Shown in pieces: positions 11,055-22,797 of a DNA stretch of 64,000 nt. A program made the position numbers and the translations under genes. This stretch comes from Sphaerosporella brunnea (taxonomy: Eukaryota > Ascomycota > Pezizomycetes > Pezizales > Pyronemataceae), in assembly GCA_008704415.1 (NCBI GenBank), contig VXIS01000150.1, forward strand, positions 43,758-107,757, written 5' to 3'. The notes beneath the pieces were generated by a model. That model made no database searches, was not told the origin of the DNA, and was given only the letters and a program-made list of their open reading frames with translations. Position 1 is the stretch's first letter. Each line of letters starts with the position of its first letter.

Positions 11055-13429
11055 ATGGATCGTGCTCAGATCTTTACTGTGGACTCTGGTCTGCCAAAGG
11101 ACGACAACCAGGCCGAAGACCAGCCTGGGGAGATTTTGAAGGCATTTCGATCTTTCGTTCTGGAATTTCGACTGGACAACAACTTCATATACCGGTACGC
11201 GCGTCTCCACAGCGCCAGGCTGTTTCTATCTGGCTACAGCCGTAGAGCGGCTGGAAATTGCTATTGTTTACACTGTTTACCTCTACTAATTGTGCCACCG
11301 TAGAGACGCACTGCGGACAAACATCCTCATCAAACAGTACAAGCTCGACGTGGATATTGCGCATTTGATCTCCTTCAACGAAGAACTAGCACACAAGCTC
11401 GCAAATGAGCCGACTGAGATTCTCCCCATCGTATATTCCCCCTTGGCGCTTGATGTGATGATCGTAAACTCATCCAGCAATAGTTCGAGACTGCCATGCG
11501 AGACTGCGGAAGGCGCATGTTCCTTGCTGGAGGAGACCCAAATGCACCATTTCCCGAATGTCAAGTCATTCTCCACTCCAACACCAACCTGATTTCTATC
11601 CGTGATTTGGATGCGTCGCACATTTCGAAGCTTGTGCGAATTCCCGGAATCGTGATCGGTGCATCTACTATGTCTTCGAAGGCGATCGAATTGCAGCTTA
11701 TGTGCCGGAACTGCCAATCCGTGAAGAGGATAGCGGTACAGGGTGGTTTTGCTGGTGTTTCGCTGCCGCGTGTTTGCGACAGACAAACGATGCCGGGAGA
11801 GGACGCGGAGAGGTGTCCATTGGATCCCTACTTTGTGGTTCACGAGAAGTCCACCTTCATCGACCAGCAGGTTCTCAAGCTTCAGGAGGCACCCGATATG
11901 GTACCGGTTGGTGAGCTGCCACGGCATATTCTGGTCAGCGCGGACCGATATCTCACCAACAAAGTCGTGCCTGGTTCGCGCTGCACGGTTATGGGTATTT
12001 TTTCCATTTACCAGTCTAAGGGTAGCAAGGGACCCGCCGCAGCGGTTGCAATCAGAAACCCTTACATTCGGCTTGTCGGAATCCAGGCAGACGTTGATCA
12101 TACGGCCAAGGGCTCTGCAATATTTTCTGAAGAGGAGGAGCAAGAATTCCTGGAGCTCTCCCGGAAACCGAATCTATATGAGATGATTGTGAACTCGATC
12201 GCACCATCTATCTACGGAAACGTGGACATAAAGAAGGCCATTGCCTGTCTTCTCTTTGGCGGTTCCAAAAAGATTCTTCCTGATGGCATGCGGTTGCGTG
12301 GTGACATTAACGTGCTTCTTCTCGGTGATCCCGGTACCGCAAAATCGCAGTTGCTTAAGTTCGTGGAGAAAATCGCACCAATTGCCATCTACACTTCCGG
12401 AAAGGGTTCCTCCGCCGCCGGTTTGACGGCGTCCGTCCAGCGCGATAGCCAGTCACGAGAGTTCTACTTGGAGGGTGGTGCAATGGTGCTAGCAGACGGC
12501 GGTGTGGTGTGTATTGATGAGTTCGACAAGATGCGAGACGAGGACCGTGTAGCGATCCACGAAGCAATGGAGCAGCAAACAATCTCGATTGCCAAAGCCG
12601 GTATTACTACAATTCTGAACGCGCGCTCGTCGGTGCTTGCTGCGGCCAACCCTATCTTTGGAAGATACGATGACATGAAGAGTCCTGGTGAGAACATCGA
12701 TTTCCAGACAACTATCTTGTCCCGTTTCGACATGATCTTCATCGTCAAGGACGACCACAACCCCGGCCGCGACGAGACGATCGCGAAACACGTCATGAAC
12801 CTGCACATGAACCGTATTATCGAAAAGGACGAGGTTGTCGGTGAGATCCCAATGGACAAGCTAAAGCGCTACATCACCTACTGCAAGACGTAATTTCCCC
12901 TGTTCTTACATTTTATCTCGGCTCGCTAACATTCCACAGCCGCTGCGCCCCAAAACTCTCTACTGAAGCCGCCGAGAAACTATCCAGTCACTTCGTGCAG
13001 ATCCGCAAGCGTGTGCACGAGTTGGAATCCTCAGCCAACGAGCGCAGCAGCATCCCCATCACCGTGCGTCAGCTCGAGGCTATCATCCGTATCACAGAGT
13101 CTCTGGCCAAACTCTCGCTCTCCCCCGTTGCAACCGAAGAGCATGTGGATGAAGCCATCCGATTGTTCCTTGCGTCAACCATGGACGCCGTCGGACAGGG
13201 CCAAGGAATGAGTAAAGAGCTCAACGACGAGGTAGGCAAGATTGAGGCGGAGCTGAGAAGGCGGTTGCCGATTGGTTGGAGCACAAGCTATTCCACACTG
13301 AAGCGCGAGCTTTGCGGGAACCGCGGCTATAGTGATGCTGCCCTAAATAGGGCGCTCATGATTTTGGTAAAGAGGGACACGATTCAGATGAGGAACGGCG
13401 GTGCGAATGTATACCGCAGCGGTGTATGA
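11055..13429 (+). CDS. MCM5: DNA replication licensing factor MCM5
   Basis: Four exons, 11055-11194, 11304-11430, 11484-12889 and 12940-13429, give 720 residues, the usual Mcm5 length. Introns are 109, 53 and 50 nt; the last has a GCTAAC branch site. The N-terminal MCM domain includes [14 protein letters not shown] and [16 protein letters not shown], both typical of Mcm5. A zinc-binding region follows (CRNC near residue 160, with C..D/RC partners downstream). The AAA+ core has Walker [10 protein letters not shown] at about 370, Walker B CIDEFDKM at about 433 and the arginine finger SRFD near 502. A C-terminal winged-helix region ends [18 protein letters not shown]. Mcm5 is part of the Mcm2-7 ring, the replicative helicase motor in CMG, and forms the Mcm2/5 gate. 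All catalytic motifs are intact. Confidence 0.97.
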
Positions 13430-14090
13430 GGGGACAAGGGGATTCTTCACTTCAATATCTTGGGTTACGTATAGGGCGTTTGCTTTTGTTCTGGCTTTTT
13501 GGGTGACGAAAATGACGGGGGAAATACCATGTGATTATGATACCGACGTGTTGGAAGGAAGGAATGGATTGATTCCATGAAAAGAGCGATATCACCTGTC
13601 ATGTATTTGTATACAATTAACCTCCTGAGATGGCTCGCTCTCCGTCGTTATGGTTCGACCGAGTGATTTACAGTGAAGCGCTGGAGTCCACAGCAAAAGA
13701 CCCTCACCATAAAGGAAAGATTTTTGCAGGCTGAAAATCCGAGATACAAACATCGACGCTATCATTCCCTATGCTCGCTCGGCATGACGTTGAATACCCC
13801 AACTGATGATTTAGAGTTCGAATCCTTTTCTGACAATATTAACGTATCGTCCCTGTCTTAAGCAACGCGGGCCGGAGGGGTGGGGGTGGTAAGGTTGCGG
13901 GTGTCGAGGGTTTTCTCTTGGTGGGATTGGACGTCGCGGTCACAATTTGGGTTTGTATAGTACACAACTTTGATGATGATCAAAAGGCGGGGCGCGGGTA
14001 CTTGGTGAGCGGCATGCGCAATGGAACCCGGCATTTCACCGTCCTGAGCAGGCTCCCCGGAACGGTCCAAAAATGGTAGAAACACCGGAA
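13430..14090. other. Intergenic region, nothing recognised
   Basis: This gap of about 660 bp follows MCM5 and leads into the transposase relic. It has no open frame with a family match. A GTTCGAATCC-like string near 13818 was examined as a tRNA B box, but no cloverleaf could be drawn. Confidence 0.5.
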
Positions 14091-14460
14091 GATACGGCGC
14101 GATGCCCCTCACCCGGTGCCGGCCTACCAATAGAAAGAAGATCGAGATCCTGAGCTATTTGGATAACCCCGAGGGAGTTTACTATGGGCGATGGACGAAT
14201 CGAGACCCGAAAGCCCACCACCAGGGAGGCTTGCAAAATTTTACCGAGTTAATGCCTCTCAGGTAAGCCGTTGGCGCAAGCAGGAGGACCGAATTCTTGA
14301 AGCTTTAGGAGACCGAAGGACGATTAAGCGCTACAAAGAGGGCAAATGGCCGAAGATGGAGCAAGATCTCTATGAAGAGTTCATGGAACATCGTCAAAAG
14401 GGAAAAATCATCCGGCACTGTAGTGGTTCTGCTGCTGTAAATAAAAATTAGATACAGCAT
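14091..14460 (+). pseudogene. Pogo/CENP-B-type transposase, N-terminal relic
   Basis: An 86-codon frame (14191-14451) contains a CENP-B/Tc5-type helix-turn-helix: FYRVNASQVSRWRKQEDRIL followed by KMEQDLYEEFMEHRQKGKII, the typical second HTH of pogo-family transposases. Upstream, pieces of the expected N-terminus appear in two other frames (RKKIEILSYLDNPEGVYYG, then RKPTTREACK), so at least two frameshifts separate them. The catalytic DDE domain is missing. It is a decayed, truncated element. A short MITE-like palindrome lies 200 bp downstream and may be a non-autonomous relative, though no shared ends were shown. Confidence 0.7.
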
Positions 14461-14665
14461 CGCCCGCGCGCGAATCTTTAGAAACTAACTTTTTGATAGC
14501 TTGGCAACACCCCTCCGGCCCACGTTGCTCAGGACAGGGACGATACGGTAGCTTTCGGTTTCTTTATTCAGATTTCTTCGGCCTGGATCATCGCTCATAT
14601 ATCTTGGTTGCTTTTTCGGTTTTTGTTTCCTAGTCCGCTGGTCAATTTTCCTTTGTATTGGTCTA

Positions 14666-14791
14666 CCGTAAAAACTCGAGAGTAAGGGAATGGGCTACGT
14701 CACTGGCTAAGTCACTGCGCCATGTGGCAAAGTCACTAAGCCTACATGGCGCAGTGACTTAGCCCATTCCCTTACTCTCGAGTTTTTACGG
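14666..14791. mobile_element. MITE-like palindromic element, 126 bp
   Basis: The outer arms are a perfect 31-bp inverted repeat: 14666-14696 (starting CCGTAAAAACTCGAGAG) and 14761-14791. Inner arms 14709-14724 and 14745-14760 are a further perfect 16-bp pair (AAGTCACTGCGCCATG and its complement). On the left the two arm segments are separated by a 12-bp insertion (14697-14708) that looks like a tandem duplication of GGCTAMGTCACT. A TA precedes the left end; the right end is followed by CA, so a TA target duplication would need one change. It has no coding capacity. Size, terminal inverted repeats and AT-rich tips fit a Tc1/mariner- or pogo-derived MITE. Confidence 0.75.
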
Positions 14792-15022
14792 CACTACACT
14801 GGGTTGTCATTTCTAGGAGTCAACGAAGGTTTTGTGTCACTGTTCCAAAAGGGCGAAGTTGTATCAACAGCTCCTGTGATTCTTCATTAACTTCACCGAA
14901 GGTCTTGATCGTCAACAGTGTATGTATAGCCAATAACTTGAAACTACAGGTCGAGCGGTAGGATATTTTATGCACGGGGTGGCGGATCACCCTCAAAGCA
15001 CCTAGTTTCGGCGCTGTCATTG

Positions 15023-16756
15023 CTACGCCGAAAACTCCAGTAAACATCTCCTCAGCTCGCACTCAACCTTTTCATAAAAGGCCCTCTGCAACCTCGCCGG
15101 GGTGAGATCGCCCTCATCGATAGCAAAGCTGCAATAGAAGCACCTTCTAACAACCATAGCATAACGTCTGCTCATAACCTGGCCGATCGACTCGGCCAGC
15201 TCCTTGGCGCCCGCATACTCGCGCGCATGGTTCCATTCGCGCTCGTCGCCGTCGCCCTCGGCACACAGCGTGCGCAGCGTGGCGCCGTATCCGATTTCGA
15301 TCAGCGCTATGGCGAGGGAATAGAGTTGCTCGTTTTTTGCCAGGCAGGTTCCGGCGGAGGATTCGGTGGAGGAGGATTTGGAGCCGTCGAAATGAACCGA
15401 GAGGTGGGGAAGGTCGAAGTTGTTTGGTGGGGAGCGGTCGGATAGGAAGTAAATGTCGGCGCAGCGCCAATTCTGACGGAACCAGCTGGAGGCGAAGCCG
15501 AAGCGGAGCAGAGAGGCTGAGAGGATCCAGGCCAGCCTGTAGCGCCGTGTTGGCGGCAGGATCGAGCGTACCCGTGACAGTGGCGCTTGCTCAAAGACTC
15601 GCGGGAGCGAGATCCGCGTTATGCTCGGCTTTTGGGACTCGGTGTAGATGTGCCGGTGCGCATCTTGACTGGGGAGCGCGCCAAGATAGGACGGGGTGCT
15701 GGAGGCGCGACGGAGGCTCGAACATAGGTCTGTTAGGGCCGTTGGGGAGCTAGCGAATTGGAGCTTCTTTTTTACGGGTTTGCTGGTGGGCGAGGTGGGG
15801 GTATATGGTGGGGGTGGAGTCACGGTGCCCGCTTCTTTGCGGATGGCGATGCAAGTGCAAGCTTCTTCGTTGATTGCACCGGTGGTTAGGACAAGCTTGA
15901 AGTGGTTGGATTCTGGACTGTGCGGTTTTTCGGACTCGTGTTGTTGTAGTTGGAAGTAGGTGCGGTGGCAGGAACAGCTGGCTATCGATGCGATTGCTGT
16001 GTAGACTTTTTTGCTGGCTTTTTGTACTTCCAGAACTTGCTGGAGTAGGTCGACATCAGGCTGAGATTCTGATGCTGCGGGGGTGTTTCTGAGCTCTCTG
16101 TCGCTGCCGCGGTATCGCCGCTTTTGGGCCGCTTCTCGTTGTTTACCTGAGCCGTTAGATATATCTAGAGCTTGGTCTAGCGGACGGCCCGAGAGCTTAC
16201 GGAGATTCAGCAGGTCTAAGATCTGTGCCCTCAATATCGCCAGCAAAGCGTCCAGATTTGGTAGCTCTGAAGGCCGCTGTAGTTTCTTGTACAATCCCTT
16301 TGCATGTTTCAACGTGCCCTACTCCGGCCGTCAGCTGCGCCGTTCACCCCCGGCCACCACACCGCGCGCACCCACCAGCTTCCCCCCATCCTCGACAGTA
16401 ACCTTTTCCACCTCCTTGTCCAACTGCAGCACGGTTTCCCTTATGATCTCAAACGGCAATAAACTCTGGCCAAAGAAGTCTCCCATCTCTTGGGCCAGTT
16501 CTCGGTCTCTCCAGTTTGGATGCGATTGATCCGAGAGCATGGAGCGGATCAGGGCTTCGTCCAGTGCGGGCCCAAACAAGAGGATGCATTCGTTGTCGAA
16601 TAGCTTTTTTTGCAGCGTTATTTGCGCGTTCAGACTTCGCAGCTTTTTGGGGAAGGACTTTGTGGCCGAGATACGGTCGCTGAGCGCTTGCACTGCCTGG
16701 TATGCGGGCACGACCAACCCGGCGATGCCGAAGAACATGGAGACCGGGTCCGTCAT
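15023..16756 (-). CDS. DUF7580-type fungal protein of unknown function
   Basis: Two exons, 16376-16756 and 15023-16318, give 558 residues. The 57-nt intron has a GTGGGT donor, a GCTGAC branch and a TAG acceptor; other donors were possible but break the frame or leave a stop. The N-terminus GIAGLVVPAYQAVQAL is the hydrophobic start common in Pezizomycotina proteins with a C-terminal DUF7580 domain. Near the C-terminus, RLAWILSASLLRFGFASSWF and WRCADIYFL fit that domain. A Pro-rich linker (TVTPPPPYTPTSPTSKP) lies in the middle. Such proteins are often expanded in filamentous fungi and some are near heterokaryon-incompatibility-type genes, but no function is established here. It sits between a MITE and LYS9. 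Confidence 0.7.
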
Positions 16757-17527
16757 CGCTGTTTTAATTAGGTGCGCAGGGCTGGGTGTTGGGGAACAGC
16801 TTGTTGGTGGTGGTGATGCGGATACTCGGGTTAACTTATGAGTCTTTCTGTCTCAGCAGCGGCGTTTTGCTTTGCGTGGCTGTGGTGATGCCTGGGTGCC
16901 TATTTAGGAGCCAGGGCTGTGTATGCCGTTGGGATTATTACTATACCTGGTTGGCGAAGATGCATGATGAACTGCATCTCTCCGAGCAAAGTGCCTACGC
17001 CCGTCCATTTACTAGACGTACCCGCAAAATGCTAATGTAACCAGGTCTAACTCGGCCGCAACAAAAATTTCACCAAACTCGACGGAAAGTGGTCAGAAGG
17101 GTGCCGTTGGAGGAAAACCTCTGCGGACGAGGAAGGGTCAGGTAGGGTGGGGGTTTTTGGGGGGAGGGTAACAGGTATGGGATGGTACGGGTTAGAGGGA
17201 AGCTAGGGTGGTTGTGGTCACCCAGTTTGGATTACTTCATCAAAAAAAATAAAAATGATATGTTTGCAGGCACGCTGTGTGGGCGAGACTTGATCTGGCG
17301 GTTTGAACCTCAATCGAGCTCAATGGTCTCTCCTTCGGGCAGGTTTCAGCCATCTGCCGCAGTTGCATTCTTTGGTTGGAGTAAATGCCGGCCGAGCTAC
17401 ATATCCAACGTTTCCACACGGCCCGCTCTTCGCAGAAGCAGATCTTTCACGCGGCTTGGCAATATGACCGACCCCTCCATACCCCGCCGTTTTTTCCTCG
17501 TCCACCTTCAATTGACCACTCTCAACA
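16757..17527. other. Divergent intergenic region upstream of LYS9
   Basis: This 771-bp gap separates the starts of the DUF7580 gene (-) and LYS9 (+). It contains one copy of a dispersed repeat (17279-17396). An ATGAGTCTT near 16828 resembles a Gcn4/CPC1 half site, but it is imperfect and far from LYS9. Confidence 0.5.
17279..17396 (+). repeat. Dispersed repeat, copy A
   Basis: This stretch, 130-250 bp upstream of the LYS9 ATG, aligns with 51909-52023. Shared blocks in the same order are GTGGGCGAGA, GATCTGGCG-TTTGA, GAGCTC-ATG, AGGTTTCAGC, GCAGTTGC and TGCCGGCC-GAGC. The copies differ by substitutions and short indels. No coding potential or terminal repeats were seen. Confidence 0.7.
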
Positions 17528-19031
17528 ATGGCCTCCGCAATCCAGTCTGCTGTTTCCTCCGTCCAGTCTGTGCTTCGCACTCCCACTCAGAAGGTTCTCC
17601 TTCTCGGCTCTGGCTTCGTCGCAAAGCCTTGCTTGGACTACCTTGCGAAGGAGGGCATCGCCATCACCGTTGGTATGACCTTGTGACCTGCGGGAATCAA
17701 TTGAGTGGGGTGCTCTGAGTAACTGATCCACACAGCCTGCCGTACTCTCGAGAGCGCCCAGAAGCTCTCCGCCGGCGTCAAGCTCGCGACCCCCATCTCC
17801 CTCGATGTTTCCAACGAGGCTGCCCTTGATGCTGAGACCGCGAAGCACGACCTCGTCATCTCTTTGATCCCCTACACCCACCACGCCACCGTCATCAAGT
17901 CTGCGATCCGATGCAAGAAGCACGTCGTAACGACCTCCTACGTTTCCCCTGCGATGGAGGAGCTGGACGAGGCCGCCAAGGAGGCGGGTATCACCGTTCT
18001 GAACGAGATCGGGCTCGACCCCGGTATCGACCACCTGTACGCCGTCAAGATGTTTGATGAGGTCCACGCCAAAGGCGGAAAGATCCTCTCCTTCCTGTCC
18101 TACTGTGGCGGTCTCCCCGCCCCCGAGGACTCGGGCAACCCTCTGGGCTACAAGTTCTCCTGGTCCTCTCGTGGTGTTCTGCTCGCCCTGAGAAACTCTG
18201 CCAAGTACTGGAAGAACGGCAAGATCGAGGAGATCTCTGGCCCCGAACTCATGGCCGCCGCGAAGCCTTACCACATCTACCCCGGCTACGCCTTTGTTGC
18301 CTACCCCAACCGTGACTCCACCGTCTACAAGCAGCGCTACTCGATCCCCGAGGCGCAGACCATCATCCGCGGCACCCTTCGTTACCAGGGCTTCCCCGAG
18401 TTCGTGCACGCTCTCGTGGACATGGGTTTCCTCTCTGACGAGGCGACCTCAGACTTCGCCACGCCCCTTCCATGGAAGACTGCGCTGGCGAAGCTCCTCG
18501 GCTCCTCCTCGGACAAGGAGGAGGACCTGGTCTGGGCCATCTCCTCCAAGACCACCTTCTCCAGCACCGAGGAGAAGGAGCGCATCATCGCAGGCATGAA
18601 GTGGCTCGGCCTTTTCAGCGACAAGCACAACACTCCCCGCGGAAACCCTCTGGACACTCTGTGCGCCACTCTGGAGGAGAAGATGCAGTACGAGGAGGGC
18701 GAGCGCGACATGGTCATGCTGCAGCACCGCTTCGAGATCGAGTTGGCGGATGGCACTCGGGTGAGTCACACTTCTTCCCCTCCCCACAACACAGCAGGCT
18801 AACAACACCCAGGAAACCCGCACCTCCACCCTCGTCGACTACGGTGTCCCTGGCGGCTACACCTCCATGGCCAAGCTCGTCGGTGTCCCCTGCGCCGTCG
18901 CCACCAAGCTCGTCCTCAATGGCACCATTGCCGATAAAGGAGTCATCGCGCCCATGAACGCCAAGATCAACACGCCCTTGATCGAGGAGCTTAAATCCCT
19001 GGGAATCCAGTGCAAGGAGCAGCTTGTCTAG
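17528..19031 (+). CDS. LYS9: Saccharopine reductase (saccharopine dehydrogenase, NADP+, L-glutamate-forming)
   Basis: Three exons, 17528-17672, 17736-18760 and 18813-19031, give 462 residues. Introns are 63 nt (GTATGA) and 52 nt (GTGAGT, GCTAAC branch). The Rossmann nucleotide-binding motif LLLGSGFVAKPCLDYLAKEG opens the protein and is followed by CRTLESAQKL. The substrate-domain stretches LNEIGLDPGIDHLYAVKMFD and SFLSYCGGLPAPEDSGNPLG are highly characteristic. The enzyme condenses glutamate with alpha-aminoadipate semialdehyde, using NADPH, to make saccharopine in the fungal alpha-aminoadipate lysine pathway; it is cytosolic. Codon usage in this gene is visibly richer in C-ending codons than its neighbours, as expected for a well-expressed enzyme (impression, not measured). 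Length fits the family. Confidence 0.96.
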
Positions 19032-19364
19032 ACCGCGTGTTTTGGTATCTTGTTTTTCGTAGCACTATATCTTTGTGATTAGCAGGCATGATCCGCAAGG
19101 GGAATTTAAAAAATTGGTGTATGTGTTTGTGTGGACGAATTAATGATGTTTTTCGTTCAGATCTCCGTTTCTTAGGGTAAATCAGTAAATTGAGGCTGAG
19201 TGGTGAGCGTGCGAACATGGCGATGCATTCATCTTACTTTGATCCTTGTCACGACTGCGATGAGAGGGGATTTAAATAGCCCCAGAGATCTACGAGAATC
19301 CATCACAGTAACAGACGAGTACTTATCGATATCTTAACTAGAACCCCTCCTCCCCCCTCGTTCG
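19032..19364. other. Short intergenic region LYS9 to C2H2/KH gene
   Basis: The 333 bp hold the LYS9 3' end and the promoter of the next gene on the same strand. A pyrimidine-rich stretch precedes the ATG. Nothing else recognised. Confidence 0.5.
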
Positions 19365-22300
19365 ATGGTGCTTTACGAGGAATACAATGCCGGCGGACCA
19401 TCCCGAGAACACGATCACGCCTCCGCGGGCTTCTGCGGCGAGCTATTCATCCTCACTCGCGACCTTTTCGCCGCTCTACGGCTATCGAGCCACGTCAGTG
19501 ATCCCGAGTCTGATGAGGCGTTCCTAGCCGAAAATGAGGCGGGAAGATTCAGGCTTTGGGGAGATGGGTTCGACGTGTTAGAGGGCCGCCTTGACGAGCT
19601 GCTTGATGGCTCTGTCCTTCTAAGTGCAGTTGTAATGCAGATGGTTGGAATAGCACGGAAGCTGCGTCGTTGTATGTCTCGCTCATCCATCACTTTTTTT
19701 GTTGATCAGGGAGTATTAATCAGGAGGCAGATGTTGACCGCGACTCGGAGCTGTTCCGCAACCTCGAGTCGATGCTCGAAAAGGCCGGGTACATATTCCC
19801 GGAGACCCTGGATGATCCCCGCCAGAGTTGGACCGACGAACTCACGCTTCTGGAAACGCTTGAGGATGTGGCTGTACTGAACGACGGATTGTACGAGCTC
19901 ACGCCGTTCCTGGAGTCCATACCGATCGAATACGCCGAGATCGATGAACTCGAAAACTCCCGCGCACCCACGATCGATGCCGGCCAGATGACGGAAACGA
20001 AAGCGCTGCATATAAACATTCTTGATAAGTTTCCTGAGGCGGCGTTCAATTTGCCGTTCGTGGAGCAGCTGGCGGATTTGAATATGCGCCGGAAAAAGAG
20101 ACTGTGGGAGTTGAAGGAGAAAAACGAGAGCGCACCGGATCCCGAACCTGTAAGCTTTGGCAATGGGAGATCGAGAAGAGGTGCTCGCTCTCCGAGCTCC
20201 TATGCGCCGTCGACGAGGTACACTATGGGGACTATGGGCTCGAGTGTGGCCTCTGTGCCGTACAGTCTCTTGGACTTGCAGGATGATGGGGAATATGCTC
20301 GCAGCGAGGCAAGCATGAGTTCTTTCGCCAGCATGGATCTGGAGATGGTTGGAGTCGCCCAGATACCGCCGCCGCCAGTGAGGCTGGGTGCCGGTGTGAT
20401 CTTCGAGTGCAATCTGTGTTTTGAAACACTGCATGGAATCGAAACCAAGTACCGATGGAAGTAAGTGCAGGCCGCTTTCGGTGTCATCACTCTCAGACTT
20501 GATGTTAATATGAGCATAGAAAACATGTCTTTAAAGACCTTCAGCCATACAGCTGCAGCTTCTTGCACTGCCCTCTTCCTCGTTTGCACCTTTTCAACTC
20601 TCGGACGGAATGGATAAACCACGAATTCGAGGTGCACCGGTCACTTCCTTCCTGGACGTGTATCAAGGACTGTGGCCTGGAATTCGACAATCAAGAATCC
20701 TTTCGTGAGCACCTCAAGGAAACTCATCTTGGCAGTGCCACTACAGACAATGATCTCAATGAGATCGTAAAGAAGTGTGAACGACGGAAGCCATTGCCGG
20801 CGGGTCAGACTACCATCTGTCCACTCTGTCGAGAAACAATATCGGAGACGCGGAAAAGTATACGCAGACATTTGGGACGGCATATGGAGGAGATATCGCT
20901 GGCAGTGGTTCCGACGGAAAACTATAATTTGGAGCGGGAGGAGTCCTCGGAAGACGAGGCTTCTAGCTCTTCCGAAGAGGAGCTAGAAACTATCGGCGAA
21001 GAGGATCAGGATCATGATGAGGGTGAGGACAGGGACACGGGAGTAGAACCTGCAGATTTGAATGATATCAACAAAAGCTTCGAGTTGGGCCAGAAACTCA
21101 AGACCAACGAGAAGCTAGTGCGATGCGTCCAAGATATCCATGATTCAGCTAGTTGGCTGCTAAATCGCTACGATGAGCCACGCTGGAGAAGTGAGGTTTA
21201 TAAGCTTGCACAGGTGCATGAGGCAAGAGAGGGGAGCCGTAGCATACTGTCAGAAGATATCCGTCTAAAGACTTGGTCAATGCTCAAAAATGAGCCTTCG
21301 TATACGGAAATGAGAGACCAACAGGATTCACCTGAAGAATTTGATAGATTCCTTGACGGAATATTGAAGGAGGACTTGCGCGACTTTGACGAGTTGTTCA
21401 GCTCGATGCTTCAATTCAAACAGTATTATCCCACCCATGCCATATTCTGTTAAATCATCCATTTGCTCACGTTGATAGATGTCATCTGTGCAAGGAGATT
21501 GGACTTCTTATTCAGTGCCGAGATTCACAACAGTGTCGGCATAACTACTGCCCTGAGTGCCCCCGGGCCGCTGTATTCCCACCAAGCAAACAAACCGTCG
21601 TCGAGAGACAAGTCGAGGCTTTCACGCCTCAGATTCCTCAAGCACTGCCGCCACCATTCATAAGCCTAGTGTCCGAGGCCTCCAATGGACCGAGCCAGCT
21701 ATCAAGCACCACGTTCACGGCTCACCCATCACCCTTCAACGTACCAGACACAGACCCAGACCGGCTGGCAGTTGACGACGGCTTCCAGCTAGTCACCAAC
21801 AAAAAGTGCCCCATCCCCCAACCCTCCCCTTCCAAATCCCAGCTAATCCATACCGCATAGAGCCGAAAAACAGGCCCGTCGTCCCCAAGGAAGTAGCTAC
21901 GCCGGTTCCGTCAGCCCCTCCGAAGTAGACAGTGATGCGATCACCCGCACAATCCAGGTAGACCGTAAACACTATCCGCTCCTGATCGGCGCCGGCGGTA
22001 TGTCCCCTCAACACAACACAATTCCTGCTCACCCAACCACTAACGACCCTCTCTCCAAGGTGGAACCCTGAGCGACATCATCGTCGAGTCGGGCGGGCCA
22101 CACTTGAAGTCTGCACAATCACGCATTGTCCAGTTCCCGCGAAGAGACAGTGCCTCGGACCGCATAGTAGTGCGAGGCGCCCCACAGGTCGTAGATGGGA
22201 TTCTGGAGCGGATAAAGGCAAAGGTCGATGGCTTTGAGGCTAGGACTGACAGGCCGCCGCCGCCGCCGCCGCCGAAGAACAGGTTCCCTTTGCCGGTGCC

Positions 22301-22797
22301 TGGGTCTGAGTCTGTTGTTGACCGTAACGAGCCGGAGAACCGGGAGATGTTCGAAAGCAGTGGGTTTAGTAGGAGAAGCACTATCTCTGTGGGAAGGTCC
22401 CATCCGGTAGGTTTATAGTTTGGACTTTGGCAGTGCAGGGAGGATGCTAATTGGTGGTGGCATGCAGGACTTGAACCTGGGCCGCGAAGAACGTAGGGTA
22501 ACAGAGGAGGAAATGGAAGAAACACTGGCAAGGGCAAGGCTTGTAGAACTTGAGCCTAGAGGAGCTGTTGCCAAAACACCGAAGAAGAAAAGCAAGAGGA
22601 GGAAGAAGGCGAATGTTGCTCGGCGGGAAAGTGAGGTTTGAGAACACCTGCTGGGTGGGGTTTTCACTGCTTTTTTCCCCATAGGTTCTTCGGCAATCGG
22701 CATGCGCCTGGAGCTTCGGACGCAGACAGCGTTTGGAATCAATTTCGCCAGGGGCGGTGACCGGATCAAAGAAGTCCTCGAAAGACACATCGAGTGA
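19365..22797 (+). CDS. Large C2H2 zinc-finger protein with Cys-rich finger and vigilin-type KH domain
   Basis: Eight exons are proposed: 19365-19671, 19710-20460, 20520-21422, 21479-21805, 21861-21997, 22060-22406, 22468-22630 and 22685-22797, total 1,015 residues. The N-terminal half matches the common Pezizomycotina C2H2-type protein family. Finger-like pieces are ECNLCFETL, then HVFKDLQPYSCSFLHCPLP and CPLCRETISETRKSIRRHLG. Exon 4 adds a Cys/His cluster (CHLCKEIGLLIQC then CRHNYCPECP) that could bind zinc in RING-like fashion. Exons 5-6 encode a KH domain resembling the last KH of Scp160/vigilin (VDRKHYPLLIGAGGGTLSDI). The C-terminus is Lys/Arg-rich. Nucleic-acid binding is likely; the biological role is unknown. 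Intron 1 is only 38 nt and is the least certain boundary. The last exon was chosen because GTGAGG is the better donor. Confidence 0.72.

Noticed and set aside
13801..13835. GAGTTCGAATCC resembling a tRNA B box
   Set aside because: No A box at the right distance and no acceptor or anticodon stem could be drawn.
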